Shown: positions 23,851 to 33,071, numbered from the stretch's first letter. The stretch: DNA of 64,000 nt from Brachybacterium kimchii (GCF_023373525.1 NZ_CP097218.1:2418001-2482000); one strand, 5' to 3'. Notes: generated from the sequence alone by a model not told the origin. Numbers and translations: made by a program.

Positions 23851-26502
23851 TCAGTCCTGATGATCGTCGCTCCCGGGCCGCCGCTGGCCGCGGGAGAGCA
23901 CCACAGCACGCACCGCATCCGCATCCTCGCGCAGGCCCTGCGCCTCCCGTCGAGCCCGAGGGCCCTCGCCCTCGGGTTCGGCCTCACCCTGCCCCACGGC
24001 TCCCACCTTCCCTGACGTCGCGTCCCCCGCCGTCGACGTGGGGGCGTACCGCGCCGCGGTGACCGCGGCGGCGATCCGCGCGGCCGCCTCGCGGGTCCCG
24101 TCGGGCACCTCCAGTCCCGCCGTCTCGGCATAGTCCAGCAGGCTGGTCAGCGCCTCACCGGGCGGCAGGGCCGCATCGAGCTCGAGCACCACGGGGTCCT
24201 TGCCGTAGAGCCGGCTCCAGCCCAGCAGGTGGAGCGCCCACGCGCGGTAGTCGACGGCGCGCACCACGTCGGACCAGGCGAGCTCGGCGGCCTGCGACGC
24301 GTCCAGCTGCGCCCAGCGCTGCTCGCGCGCGGCCAGCGCGCGGCGCCGCACGCCCGAACGGGCGAGCGCGCCCCCGCCGACGAGGGCCCCGGCGACGCCG
24401 ACGCCGCCCAGGCCCCATCCCCACCAGGGGACGACGGCGGCCGGACCTGCACCGTCGTCGCTCGCGGAGCTGCTCTCGCTCGATGAGGAGGCGTCCTCCG
24501 TGGTGGTCTCGGCCTCGGTGGTCTCCTCGTCGGCGCTCGTGGTGTCCTCTGCCGGGGAGGCCTCGCTGCTGGGGGTGTCCTCGGCGCTCTCGTCCGGGTC
24601 GGGCGCGTCCGAGGCGAAGGTCGGGCTCGAGACGCCGTTGTCGGCCGCGGCGGGCGTGGGCTCGAAGCGCACCCAGCCGTGGTCGGGACCGAACCAGGTC
24701 TCGGGCCAGGCGTGCGCGTGGTGGTTGGTGATCGTGCGCGCGTCCCCGTCGACTTCGCCCGCGGTGAAGCCGATGCTCACGCGCGTGGGGAACTTCAGGT
24801 CGTTCATGACCAGCGCGAACGTGGCGGCGAACTGCTCGCAGTAGCCCACGCGCTCGGCGAGGAAGGCGTCGATCGGGTTCTCGCCGGGCTTCGAGGTGAC
24901 CGTGAGCGAGTACTCGAAGTTCTCGTGGAAGTAGGCGGCGAGCGCCCTGGCGACGTCGTAGGCGGCCTCGGAATCGGCCTGCTGCGAGATCTCGGTGGCG
25001 AGCGCGTGGATCGACGGGGTCGAGCTGACGTCCACATACCCGTTGTCGTAGGGGATCCGCATGTCCGCGTCGGAGACCCGGCGCAGCTCGTCGGGGCCGA
25101 ACGTGGTCCCGTCCACGGCGACCGAGTAGCGCATGCCGGAGAGGTCCCGGGCTCCCCCGTCGACCACGAGCTCGCCGTTGCTGGCTCCCGTGCGCGCGAG
25201 CTCGGCGGAGTCCCCGGCGTCGGTCCAGCGGATCGGGAACGGCGTGGGCAGGCGGTCGCCGATCAGCTCGGTGATGTGCAGGTCGTAGACGGGGTCGCCG
25301 TCGGGCCGGGAGGAGGCGAGGCGTCGGTCGGAGAACGACTCGGAGGTGGTCCGGGAGGTCGATCCGCGCTGCTTGCCGGCCTGGAAGCTCTGGCCGTCGA
25401 ACTGGGTGAGGGCCTGCAGACGCAGGTAGCCGGGCTGCGCCACGTCGGTCGTCATGCGCAGCATCTCGCGCTCGCGGCCCTGCATGAGGTTGCGGCGCAC
25501 GGACACGGAGTCATCGATCATGGCCCCGCCGAGCGCGCCGGCGCGCCCCTGCCAGGCGTTGATGCGGTCGAGGTCGATCGGGAACACGGGGTCCTGGGCG
25601 CGCGGCAGCACGGCGGAGACCGCCGGGGTCGCGACGGCCACCGCGCCCGCGCCGAACAGGCCCAGCGCGGCGCGTCGGCCGATGCGGTCCCCGGCGGCGC
25701 CGGACCCCGCGGGGCCTGCCGCGCCGGACTGCGCACCGTGGCCGCGATCGGCCGTCTGTCCTGCGTCGGACCTCTTGCCCCCGTCGGCCGTCTGGCCCCC
25801 GTCGGCCCCCTTCCCGCGTGGCCTGCGCGGACCCGACCGATCCGGGAGGCCGCTCACGGCGAGGACGGCGAGCGCGGCGAGGATCGGGCCGACGATGCTC
25901 GCGAAGCCGCCGCCGTCGGGCCGCATGAGGGCGGGCACGAGCATGAACCCGAGCAGGATCAGCGCGGTGACCATGTGCCAGCCGCCCTCGACGCAGAGGA
26001 TGTCCAGCGCGAGCACCACGAGCCCGATGAGGGCGAGCACCACGATGCGCGAGGAGGGCGCCAGGACCAGCGGCGCCTGCGCCTGGAAGAGGATGCTCAC
26101 GCCCTGGCGGATCACGTCCACCTGACCGGTCACGAGCGCCGCCGGGCCGCCCACGGGCAGCGCGCCGGTGACCGCCTCGACCCCCACGCACAGCAGCACC
26201 AGGCCCACGACCTGCACGGGGAGCGCGCGCATCCGGCGCGGGGAGAACGCCCGCACGAGCGCCCCGAGGCCGCCGACGACGACCGCCGCACCGAGGGGCA
26301 GGGTGAACCAGTCGGCGCCGTCGAGCAGCTGCGAGAGGGGGATCGCGGCGAGCACCACCGTGACGGCGAGCACGAGGCTCATCCGCACGGGGCCCGACAG
26401 GAGCTTTGCACGCAGGGCCTCGAGGGGCGTGCGCGTGGGCGCCTGAGCCTCCGATCCGCGGTTGCCGGGGCCGGCCGTAGGGGCGGGCGCGGGGGCGCTC
26501 AT
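23851..26502 (-). CDS. Transglutaminase-like membrane protein (TgpA-type)
   Basis: 883 residues. An N-terminal block of about six membrane helices (residues about 40-210) is followed by a Gly/Asp/Arg low-complexity segment, then another helix, then a periplasmic transglutaminase core with catalytic Cys in GYCEQFA (about residue 554), His in NHHAHAWPE (about 595) and the acidic strand WVRFEPTP (about 611). Then come about 50 Glu/Ser/Thr/Asp residues (about 627-677), a final membrane helix near 690 and a cytoplasmic tail. It is last of a MoxR-DUF58-TgpA operon (ATGA overlap), a widely conserved set linked to envelope processing; the substrate is unknown. Confidence 0.85.
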   Translation of the reverse strand: MSAPAPAPTAGPGNRGSEAQAPTRTPLEALRAKLLSGPVRMSLVLAVTVVLAAIPLSQLLDGADWFTLPLGAAVVVGGLGALVRAFSPRRMRALPVQVVGLVLLCVGVEAVTGALPVGGPAALVTGQVDVIRQGVSILFQAQAPLVLAPSSRIVVLALIGLVVLALDILCVEGGWHMVTALILLGFMLVPALMRPDGGGFASIVGPILAALAVLAVSGLPDRSGPRRPRGKGADGGQTADGGKRSDAGQTADRGHGAQSGAAGPAGSGAAGDRIGRRAALGLFGAGAVAVATPAVSAVLPRAQDPVFPIDLDRINAWQGRAGALGGAMIDDSVSVRRNLMQGREREMLRMTTDVAQPGYLRLQALTQFDGQSFQAGKQRGSTSRTTSESFSDRRLASSRPDGDPVYDLHITELIGDRLPTPFPIRWTDAGDSAELARTGASNGELVVDGGARDLSGMRYSVAVDGTTFGPDELRRVSDADMRIPYDNGYVDVSSTPSIHALATEISQQADSEAAYDVARALAAYFHENFEYSLTVTSKPGENPIDAFLAERVGYCEQFAATFALVMNDLKFPTRVSIGFTAGEVDGDARTITNHHAHAWPETWFGPDHGWVRFEPTPAAADNGVSSPTFASDAPDPDESAEDTPSSEASPAEDTTSADEETTEAETTTEDASSSSESSSASDDGAGPAAVVPWWGWGLGGVGVAGALVGGGALARSGVRRRALAAREQRWAQLDASQAAELAWSDVVRAVDYRAWALHLLGWSRLYGKDPVVLELDAALPPGEALTSLLDYAETAGLEVPDGTREAAARIAAAVTAARYAPTSTAGDATSGKVGAVGQGEAEPEGEGPRARREAQGLREDADAVRAVVLSRGQRRPGSDDHQD

Positions 26503-27851
26503 GATCCGGCCTCGAGGACGTCGGTGAGGCGGGCGTCGGCCGGGGCGTCCAGGCGCAACCAGGTGCCGTCGTGGGCGCTGCGCACCCGCTCGTCGCCGGC
26601 CGCGGCGGGGCGCACGGCGATCGCGGTGCGCTGCGGGGCGCGGGCCGCGAAGCGGTCCAGCTCGAGGGCGCTGAAGGGGTCGCCGTGGTCGGGGCCGAGC
26701 GCGATCGCGAGGTCCACCCGGCCGGAGGCGTGGTCGAGGGCGACCGGCTTCTCCCTCTCCTGCTGGGCGTCGCCGAAGCCCACGCCCGCGAGGTCGATGA
26801 GGGCGGCGCGCACGCCGATCGCGCCGGCCTCCGCATCCAGCGGGGAGGCCCCGCCGGCGCGTCCGGCCATGCGGGTGATCTCGTCGCCGTCGGCGTCCAC
26901 GACGCGGGTCTCCCAGCCGTGGGAGGCGAGGCTGACCAGCAGGGATGCGGCATGGTCGAGGATCCTGTCCTGCACCGGGTCGCGCCGCTCGGCGCCCACC
27001 TCGTCGCCCTCGGCGTCGCGCGGCAGGCGCGTGTCCAGGACGATCACCGCGCCCTCGCTGCGGGGCGGCTCCTCCTCGCGGGTCATCAGGCGTCCCGCGC
27101 GGGCGCTCGCCCGCCAGTGGATGCGGCGCATGTCGTCGCCCGGCGCGTAGGGCCGCGGGATCACGCCGAGCTCCCCGCTGCCGATCGCCGCGCCGGCGCT
27201 CTCGAGATCGCGTCGCCCGATGCCGATCCGGCTGGTGCCGGCATCGTCGACGGGCTCGACGACGGGCAGGCCGACGATGCGGCCGCCCAGCTCCACGCGC
27301 GCGCCGAGCTGCAGGAGGCCGAAGGGGTCGCGCAGGCGGATCAGGCAGGGGCCGAGCTCGTGGATGCCGCGCCCGCCGACCTGCACGTGGTGGGGCATGC
27401 GCGGGGCGAGCCGGAGGTCGCCGGGCCCGCCGAGGCCCGCGGGCAGCTGCGCGGTCACGGTCCCGGTGCCCAGCGGCACGCGGGCGGCGAACGCGGAGGG
27501 CAGCAGGCGCAGGTCCACGCGGGCGGGAGCGCCCGCGGTCACGGCCTCGTCGAGCACGCGCCGCGAGAGCCCGAGTCCGATGCGCAGCAGGAGCACCGCG
27601 GCCAGGGACAGCAGCAGCGCGAGCACGAGGGCGATGCCGATCAGGCGGCCGGCGGCCAGTCCGGTGATCTCCCCGCCGGCCCACAGGAGCACGGCGACCA
27701 CCAGCAGGCAGGCGCCGCGGGCCGTCGGGCGGATCCGGGTGCGCCGGGCGCGGGCGCTCGCCGCGCCGACCCCGCCCGAGGTCCCGACCGCGGCCGTCGC
27801 TCCGGTCGCACCTGCCGCACCCGCCGCACCGACCGTCGCGGCCGCCATCAT
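26499..27851 (-). CDS. DUF58 domain membrane-anchored protein
   Basis: 450 residues. Two membrane helices (about 45-65 and 70-95) precede a DUF58/von Willebrand A-like region with the family block VIPRPYAPGDDMRRIHWRAS (split by the conserved PGD and W) and then LMTREEE. The N-terminal 40 residues are Ala/Gly/Thr low complexity. It lies 10 bp after moxR and overlaps the transglutaminase start, as expected for the MoxR-AAA/DUF58/transglutaminase operon. Confidence 0.88.
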   Translation of the reverse strand: MMAAATVGAAGAAGATGATAAVGTSGGVGAASARARRTRIRPTARGACLLVVAVLLWAGGEITGLAAGRLIGIALVLALLLSLAAVLLLRIGLGLSRRVLDEAVTAGAPARVDLRLLPSAFAARVPLGTGTVTAQLPAGLGGPGDLRLAPRMPHHVQVGGRGIHELGPCLIRLRDPFGLLQLGARVELGGRIVGLPVVEPVDDAGTSRIGIGRRDLESAGAAIGSGELGVIPRPYAPGDDMRRIHWRASARAGRLMTREEEPPRSEGAVIVLDTRLPRDAEGDEVGAERRDPVQDRILDHAASLLVSLASHGWETRVVDADGDEITRMAGRAGGASPLDAEAGAIGVRAALIDLAGVGFGDAQQEREKPVALDHASGRVDLAIALGPDHGDPFSALELDRFAARAPQRTAIAVRPAAAGDERVRSAHDGTWLRLDAPADARLTDVLEAGS

Positions 27852-27861
27852 GCGCTCCCCA

Positions 27862-28968
27862 TCAGGCCACCGGGACCTGCGCGAGCACGTCCTCGAGCAC
27901 GTCGTCGGCCGTGGCGCCGCGGGACAGCGCGCCGGGGCTGAGGTGCAGGCGGTGGCGCCACACGGGGCTGATCACGGCGCGCAGGTCGCCGGGCTCGACG
28001 TAGCCGCGGGCGCCCATCGCGGCGTGGGCCTTCGCGGCGCGCAGCAGGTGCACGCCGGCGCGCGGCGAGGCGCCGAGCACGCTGCGCGGATGCTCCCGGG
28101 TCGCGGCCGCGAGGCGCACCGCGTACTCGACGAGCGCGGGCGCGGCGTGGACCCGACGGATCGCGCGCACGTACGCCGCGATCGTCGCGGGATCGGTGCG
28201 GGCGCGCACGGAGTCCACGAGCTCGCGGTCGCCGTCGGGCACGGGCCCGGCCTGGGCGGAGAGCATGCGCGCCTCGGCCGAGGCCACCGGATACCCCATG
28301 GTCATCTGGGCGAGGAAGCGGTCGCGCTGCGCCTCGGGCAGGCGATAGGTGCCCTCCATCTCCACGGGGTTCGCGGTCGCGACCACCATGAACGGCTCGG
28401 GCAGGGCGTAGGTCTGGCCGTCGACGCTGACCTGCCGCTCCTCCATCGCCTCGAGCAGCGCGGACTGGGTCTTCGGGGAGGCGCGGTTGATCTCGTCGGC
28501 CAGCAGGACCTGCGTGAACACGGCGCCCGGGCGGAACTCGAAGCGGCCCGCGGCCTGGTCGAAGATGCTCGCGCCGGTGACGTCGCCGGGCAGCAGGTCG
28601 GGCGTGAACTGGATGCGGTGGCGGTCGGCGCCGAGCGCCGCGGCCAGGGACTTCGCGAGCATGGTCTTGCCGGTGCCGGGGACGTCCTCGACGAGCACGT
28701 GGCCGCCGGCGAGCAGCACCATCACGGCGAGCGACGCGGCGTCGGCCTTGCCCTCGACGACCGTCGAGATCTCGTCGACGACGTCGCGCGCGGTGGCGGC
28801 GATCTCCTCGAGGGTCGCCGGGGAGAGCGGGGCGTCGGACGCGCCGGTCCCGTCGGGCCCGTCCGTTCCGGGGGTCCCGTCGGCCGCGCCGGTCGCTCGA
28901 CGGCGACCCGTGGGGCCGGGGCCGTCGGGCGCGGAGCTGTCCGCGGTCCTGATCGGGCTCTGTGTCAT
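27862..28968 (-). CDS. MoxR-family AAA+ ATPase
   Basis: 368 residues. After a 50-residue Gly/Asp/Thr-rich leader come Walker A (VEDVPGTGKTMLAKSLA), Walker B (VLLADEINRASPKTQSALL), sensor 1 (VVATANPVEMEGTYRLPEA) and the MoxR lid domain (SPRAGVHLLRAAKAHAAMG). A chaperone-like ATPase thought to act on vWA/DUF58 partners. Of the possible starts I took the ATG at 28968, which has GAGGAG five bases upstream; the frame extends to 29112 without support. First gene of the operon. Confidence 0.9.
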   Translation of the reverse strand: MTQSPIRTADSSAPDGPGPTGRRRATGAADGTPGTDGPDGTGASDAPLSPATLEEIAATARDVVDEISTVVEGKADAASLAVMVLLAGGHVLVEDVPGTGKTMLAKSLAAALGADRHRIQFTPDLLPGDVTGASIFDQAAGRFEFRPGAVFTQVLLADEINRASPKTQSALLEAMEERQVSVDGQTYALPEPFMVVATANPVEMEGTYRLPEAQRDRFLAQMTMGYPVASAEARMLSAQAGPVPDGDRELVDSVRARTDPATIAAYVRAIRRVHAAPALVEYAVRLAAATREHPRSVLGASPRAGVHLLRAAKAHAAMGARGYVEPGDLRAVISPVWRHRLHLSPGALSRGATADDVLEDVLAQVPVA

Positions 28969-29399
28969 CTGCTCTCCTCGTTCGCGGACGTCGGACGCTC
29001 CGCGCGACGTCGCGTCCCGACGGGAGTCGGGGCCCGCGGGGCGGGCACGAAGCGCACAGTCGACCACTGCGGTCCGTCCCACGCACCCATCCGTGCGCCG
29101 ATGCACAGGCATGCATGGACCCGGACCACATGTTTGCCAGACCTTGGCCCGGTCCGACGCGCACGGATGCTGTCCTGTTCATAGATTCTACGGAGCGGCC
29201 CGCGGGCCGACCAGAGTTCCCGGCCGGTGCACACGCACCGCGCAGTCGCGCCACAGGCGCGGCACAGCAGGAACCGGCCGATGCGAGCCGGGACCGGCGG
29301 ACCCGCCCGGCACCGACCGGGACGCAGCGGCGACGGGCCGCACAGCCATCAGAAGTCGAGCAGCACAGGGCCAGGACCGCCCGCGAGGAGGACGACCAC
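28969..29399. other. Divergent intergenic region, moxR / surface protein
   Basis: 431 bp without a supported gene. It must hold the moxR promoter and that of the surface protein. The sequence around ttcatagattctacgg (29179-29194) is a local AT-rich island that could be a promoter for either side. The open frames through it are extensions of the flanking genes without ribosome sites. Confidence 0.5.
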
Positions 29400-30788
29400 G
29401 TGCCCCAGGGACGACGCCGCATCGGCGCCGTGGGCGCCGCGGTGCTGCTCCCCTGCCTGCTCCTGCCCGCCCAGGCCCAGGCCGCGCAGCTCCCCGCGGT
29501 GTGCAGCGCGCTCACCGTGGTGGCGGACCCGGAGGACGTCTCCCCCGGGGACAGCGTGCAGGTCCAGGCCTGCGGGTTCTCCGACTCCACGACCTCGGTC
29601 GACGTGAACATCGTGGGAGACCGCACGACCACCACCGGTCCGGTCGCGGTCGAGGCCGACGGCACGGTCCGCACGAGCGTCGCGCTCCCCGACTCCGGCG
29701 ACGTGCGCATCACGCTCGAGGGCCGCGACAGCAGCGAGTCCGGCTCGGTGCGCGTGCACGTGGGCGGGGACGGCGCGTCGGGGACCGACGACAGCGGGTC
29801 CGACGGGTCCGACGGGTCCGGGAGCGGGGCTGATGGAGGCTCCGACGCCGGAGACTCCGGCGACGACGCCGGAAGCGGCTCGGGGTCGTCGGACGGCGGC
29901 GGCGACGCGGGCGACGGCTCGGAGTCGGGCAGCGGATCCGGCGATGACGGCTCCTCGGGCTCCGGGTCCTCCGGCGCGGACGACTCCGACGATGCCTCCG
30001 GCGCGGGCTCGGGTTCCTCGAGCGGCGACGGCTCGACCGACGGGGACTCGGGCTCCGCGGACGATGCCGACGGGTCCGACGAGGCGTCGTCCGGCGGCTC
30101 CGGCACGTCGAACGACTCCGGCGGCTCCGGCGGCGCCAACGGCTCCGGCGGCACCGGCCACAGCGGTTCCGGCGACGACTCCAACGACTCCGACGACTCG
30201 GCCTCGCACGATGCCGGCTCGGGTCGAGGTTCGTCCTCCGGTGCGGGTGCCTCGGCCGAGGAGTCCGAGGACGGCGCCGGCTCCGCTGGCCACGACGCCG
30301 CGGACGCGGGTGAGGACGGTTCCGGCACTGACCGGGCCGATGGTTCCTCGCATGCCTCCGACGGCGACGCCTCGTCCGGCGCAGGAGCCGCGGGATCCGA
30401 TGCGGACGAGGACGGAAGCGCCGAGGGTTCCGGAGCGGGCGGTTCGGCCGATCAGGCGTCAGAGGACTCCTCGGGCAGCAGCACCGATGATGCGCAGGCA
30501 GACGAGGAGCGCGGCGAGGACGCGGGCGCTGCGAGCGATCAGGGCGGCGGCGGGGGCGACGGCCGCTCGGCCGATGGACATCCTGTGTCCTCCTCCGGCG
30601 GACGTGAGGGCGACGCGGAGGATGCGTCGGCCCGCGCGGCGTCCTCCCGCGACGGCGCCGGGATCGGCCCGGCGCTCGCCGTGAGCGGTGCGGGGCTCGT
30701 GCTGCTGGGCGCCGTGGGCGTCGCCGTCGTCCTGCTGCGCCGACGGAGCGCGGCCGCCGACGGTCACGGCCGCCGCGCCCGCCGCTGA
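29400..30788 (+). CDS. Secreted/surface protein with Ser-Gly-Asp stalk and C-terminal membrane anchor
   Basis: 462 residues starting at a GTG with GAGGAGG eight bases upstream. A signal peptide (RRRIGAVGAAVLLPCLLLPAQAQA region, residues 1 to about 28) is followed by one beta-sandwich-like domain (about 30-130, starting AVCSALTVVADPEDVSPGDS and ending in VRVHVGG). About 290 residues then consist almost only of Ser, Gly, Asp, Ala and Glu, and a C-terminal helix (LVLLGAVGVAVVLLRRR) ends in an Arg-rich tail. There is no LPxTG motif. It looks like an acidic stalk holding a small domain away from the membrane. Low-complexity DNA here also opens long meaningless frames on the other strand. Confidence 0.8.
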   Translation: MPQGRRRIGAVGAAVLLPCLLLPAQAQAAQLPAVCSALTVVADPEDVSPGDSVQVQACGFSDSTTSVDVNIVGDRTTTTGPVAVEADGTVRTSVALPDSGDVRITLEGRDSSESGSVRVHVGGDGASGTDDSGSDGSDGSGSGADGGSDAGDSGDDAGSGSGSSDGGGDAGDGSESGSGSGDDGSSGSGSSGADDSDDASGAGSGSSSGDGSTDGDSGSADDADGSDEASSGGSGTSNDSGGSGGANGSGGTGHSGSGDDSNDSDDSASHDAGSGRGSSSGAGASAEESEDGAGSAGHDAADAGEDGSGTDRADGSSHASDGDASSGAGAAGSDADEDGSAEGSGAGGSADQASEDSSGSSTDDAQADEERGEDAGAASDQGGGGGDGRSADGHPVSSSGGREGDAEDASARAASSRDGAGIGPALAVSGAGLVLLGAVGVAVVLLRRRSAAADGHGRRARR

Positions 30789-30993
30789 CCGGGCCCGTCG
30801 GCCCGTCGGCTCATCGGCCCATCGGCAGGGCATGACTCAGGGCCCCCGGCACGCCCACCTGCGCGCCGAGAGCCCTGTTCTCCCTCGATCCCCTCGCGGG
30901 TCCCTGTCCCCCTCGCTCCCCGTGGTCCCGGGGCTCCCCCGGGGTCCGGGCGTCCCCGTGCTCCGGGTCATCCCGTGTCCCCGGGGCTCCCCC

Positions 30994-31027
30994 GAGCGCC
31001 CGGTGCTCCCCCGAGCACCGGGCGTTC
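30994..31027. terminator. GC-rich hairpin after the surface-protein gene
   Basis: A perfect 12-bp inverted repeat (cgcccggtgctc and its complement, 30997-31024) around a CCCC loop, extendable by three weaker pairs. It lies in the 359-bp convergent space 30789-31147, which otherwise shows only C/G-rich low-complexity sequence and no supportable gene. Confidence 0.6.
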
Positions 31028-31091
31028 CCCCCGGAAGCGGCCGGGTCCGATCCGACGCGCACACCCGCGCGTCCGCATGGACCCGTGCCTG

Positions 31092-31126
31092 CCGTCGCCG
31101 CTCGCACCCCCTGCGAGCGGCGACGG
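31092..31126. terminator. Hairpin terminator after the Asp23-like operon
   Basis: A perfect 15-bp inverted repeat (ccgtcgccgctcgca and its complement) around a 5-base C loop, 21 bp beyond the stop of the minus-strand Asp23-like operon. It probably terminates that operon; the other hairpin in this gap would serve the surface-protein gene. Confidence 0.7.
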
Positions 31127-31147
31127 ACTCCTGTGTGTCCGCTCTTC

Positions 31148-31552
31148 TCAGGCGGACTGCACGCGCACCAGCACCTCGAGGCCCCCGTGGCCGGCGTCCT
31201 CGAGCACCTCGGCGACCGTCGCCTGCAGGTCCTCGACGACCTGCCGCAGCGGCTCCTGGGTGCGCAGGCCGACCTCGACGACCACCCGGGCCTGCTCCTC
31301 CTCGAGGTGCAGGCCGTAGCGGGCGACGGCCTCCGGCCGGCGCCGCAGCCGGGCATCGAGCGCCCGCAGCGTGCTCGTCACGCCGGGCTCGAGACCGCCG
31401 ACGCCCGGCACGGCGAGCACGGCCTGCACGAGGTCGTCGGTGAGGACGCCGGTGCTCCTCCTGCTCGCGCGCTCTCCGGCCCGGCCGGTCGCGTCGGCCG
31501 CGCCTGTCGCGGCGGGGGCGTCTTCGCTGATGCGGGTGCTGTCACTGGTCAT
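31148..31552 (-). CDS. Asp23-associated small protein
   Basis: 134 residues. A disordered Ala/Thr/Gly-rich N-terminus is followed by a compact alpha/beta domain (VLAVPGVGGLEPGVTSTLRA, then GLHLEEEQARVVVEVGLRT and PLRQVVEDLQATVAEVLE). The repeating strand-helix pattern resembles the Asp23/Gls24 fold used by envelope-stress proteins, but similarity is too weak to name it firmly. The start overlaps the end of the larger Asp23-like gene by 11 bp. Confidence 0.7.
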   Translation of the reverse strand: MTSDSTRISEDAPAATGAADATGRAGERASRRSTGVLTDDLVQAVLAVPGVGGLEPGVTSTLRALDARLRRRPEAVARYGLHLEEEQARVVVEVGLRTQEPLRQVVEDLQATVAEVLEDAGHGGLEVLVRVQSA

Positions 31553-32144
31553 GGAGGTCCTCGATGTGCACGTCGATGCGGACGGGGTCGATGCCGAGGT
31601 CGCGGTGCAGCGCGGCCGCGGCGGCGCTGCGCACGTCCTCGGCCAGGCGCGGGAGGTCGCGCGCACCGGGGCTGCCCAGCTGGACGGAGATCCGCAGCGT
31701 CACCGCGCGCGGCATCCCCCTCTCGCCGGATCGGCCGCCGTGCGAGCCGGCGTCCTCCTCCTCGTACTCGACAAGGGCGCGCAGGCTGCGCGCGTCCGGC
31801 ACCGTGTCCACGGCCCGCCGCAGCACCGTGTGCAGGGTGAGCTCGGAGACCGACATCGGGCCGCGCCCGGTGGGCGGGACCTCGACCTGCGCTCCCCGGC
31901 GCACTTCGGCGCGCACGGACCGCTTGAGCGCGGCGAGCGACCCGGAGGACACGGACACGCTGGGATCGCCGGACTTCTCCAGAGCCGCCCATTCCTCGTG
32001 GGCCGAGCGGATCAGGCTGTCGTATGCGGCCGACTGCTCCGCGGTCTCGACGGGCAGTTCGTGCTCGACGGGCGCGTTCGTCGCGCCGTTCCCGGGAGAA
32101 CGCGCGCCCTGCTCGTTCTCCTCGTGCTCCTGAGGCGTCTGCAT
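31542..32144 (-). CDS. Asp23/Gls24-like envelope stress protein
   Basis: 200 residues. The C-terminal 90 residues carry the Asp23 pattern (LTLHTVLRRAVDTVPDARSL, VTLRISVQLGSPGARDLPRL, ALHRDLGIDPVRIDVHIEDL). The N-terminal half is a Glu-rich segment with WAALEKSGDPSVSV and a basic helix. It starts at the ATG at 32144, with GGAGG five bases before it inside the end of the sigma-factor gene; a GTG at 32150 is an alternative. Lying between an ECF sigma factor and another Asp23-like gene, it may act in a cell-envelope stress response or as a sigma partner (inference). Confidence 0.75.
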   Translation of the reverse strand: MQTPQEHEENEQGARSPGNGATNAPVEHELPVETAEQSAAYDSLIRSAHEEWAALEKSGDPSVSVSSGSLAALKRSVRAEVRRGAQVEVPPTGRGPMSVSELTLHTVLRRAVDTVPDARSLRALVEYEEEDAGSHGGRSGERGMPRAVTLRISVQLGSPGARDLPRLAEDVRSAAAAALHRDLGIDPVRIDVHIEDLHDQ

Positions 32145-32146
32145 GC

Positions 32147-32743
32147 TCACCTCCACTCCTCCATCCTCGCGATGATGTGCGCGCGGGCACGGGCCAGGCG
32201 GCCGCGCACGGTGGACTCCGGCAGGTCCAGCGCGGAGGCGATCTCCGCATAGCCCAGCCCGTCGATCTCGCGCAGCACCCAGCACTCCCGCTGGCTCTCC
32301 TCGAGGCCGTCCAGCAGCTGCCGCAGCGTGCGCATCTGGGCGTCGACCACGACCGCGTCGAACGGGTCGCCGTGGCCGCCCGCGTTCGTCCCGCCGCTGC
32401 CGGAGCCGACGGGGCCCACGCTCCCGCCCACGCCCGGCTGCTCGGGGAAGACCTCCGGGGCGAGGGGGTCGGTGCCGCGCCGCGCGCTGCGCCGCACCAC
32501 GTCCGTCGACCGGCGGGCGCAGATCTGCAGCAGCCAGGAACGGAACGCGTCCGGGTCCTGCAGCAGGTGCAGTCGCCGCCACGCGGTCAGCAGGGTCTCC
32601 TGGACGACGTCCTCGGCGTCGGCGCGGTTGCGCAGCGTCGCCGATGCCAGACGCAGCAGGGCGGACTGGTGCCGGTCGATGAGCACCTCGAAGGCGTCCA
32701 CGTCGCCGTCCTGGGCGCGCAGCACGAGGGTGCGCTCATCCAT
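32147..32743 (-). CDS. ECF-type RNA polymerase sigma factor
   Basis: 198 residues with sigma region 2 (FEVLIDRHQSALLRLASATL, then DAEDVVQETLLTAWRRLH and SWLLQICARRSTDVVRR) and region 4 (LEESQRECWVLREIDGLGYAEIASALDLPESTVRGRLARAR, in two helices). A Gly/Ser-rich linker separates them. I prefer the ATG at 32743, which has AGGAG six to seven bases upstream; an in-frame ATG at 32785 would add 14 residues. It is first in an operon with two Asp23-like genes. No classical anti-sigma is visible. Confidence 0.9.
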   Translation of the reverse strand: MDERTLVLRAQDGDVDAFEVLIDRHQSALLRLASATLRNRADAEDVVQETLLTAWRRLHLLQDPDAFRSWLLQICARRSTDVVRRSARRGTDPLAPEVFPEQPGVGGSVGPVGSGSGGTNAGGHGDPFDAVVVDAQMRTLRQLLDGLEESQRECWVLREIDGLGYAEIASALDLPESTVRGRLARARAHIIARMEEWR

Positions 32744-33071
32744 GCGCCGCTCCTGGGAGGCCTCGCTCACCCGCCGCTCCTTCATCGTTCGTCCTGGTCA
32801 TGCCGGTCGTTCCTCCGGCCGTCCTACCGGTCGGCCCGGCGCCCGTCGCGACCCGCCCCGGAGGGCTCGCCGTGAGAGGCACCAGAGGAAGGACGTCACC
32901 CCACGCCCGATCCTCACACCTCGAACCGGTGATGTGCACCACACGGCGCGACGTGAGAGTTCATGTGCGCGCCGGACGACCGTCACCGGCGGCTTCCCCT
33001 GCGCTCCATGACGGCCGGGCAACCTGGCCGTGCGCATCGTCCCCGTCCCGTCGGCGAGAGGCCCCTGCCCT
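32744..33071. other. Divergent intergenic region, sigma factor / UDP-sugar dehydrogenase
   Basis: 328 bp. On the sigma side there is a GGAAC element (32813-32809, minus strand), the core of many ECF -35 boxes, but no matching -10 is convincing. I see nothing else definable. Confidence 0.4.

Noticed and set aside
29349..30353. Long minus-strand frame opposite the surface protein
   Set aside because: Made of Ala/Gly/Val/Arg repeats that mirror the S/G/D codons; no start signal or domain.
30837..31064. Minus-strand frame reading like a collagen Gly-X-Y repeat (PGARGSTGRSGEPRGHG...)
   Set aside because: It arises from C/G-rich low-complexity DNA, has no ribosome site, overlaps two terminator hairpins and has irregular triplets.
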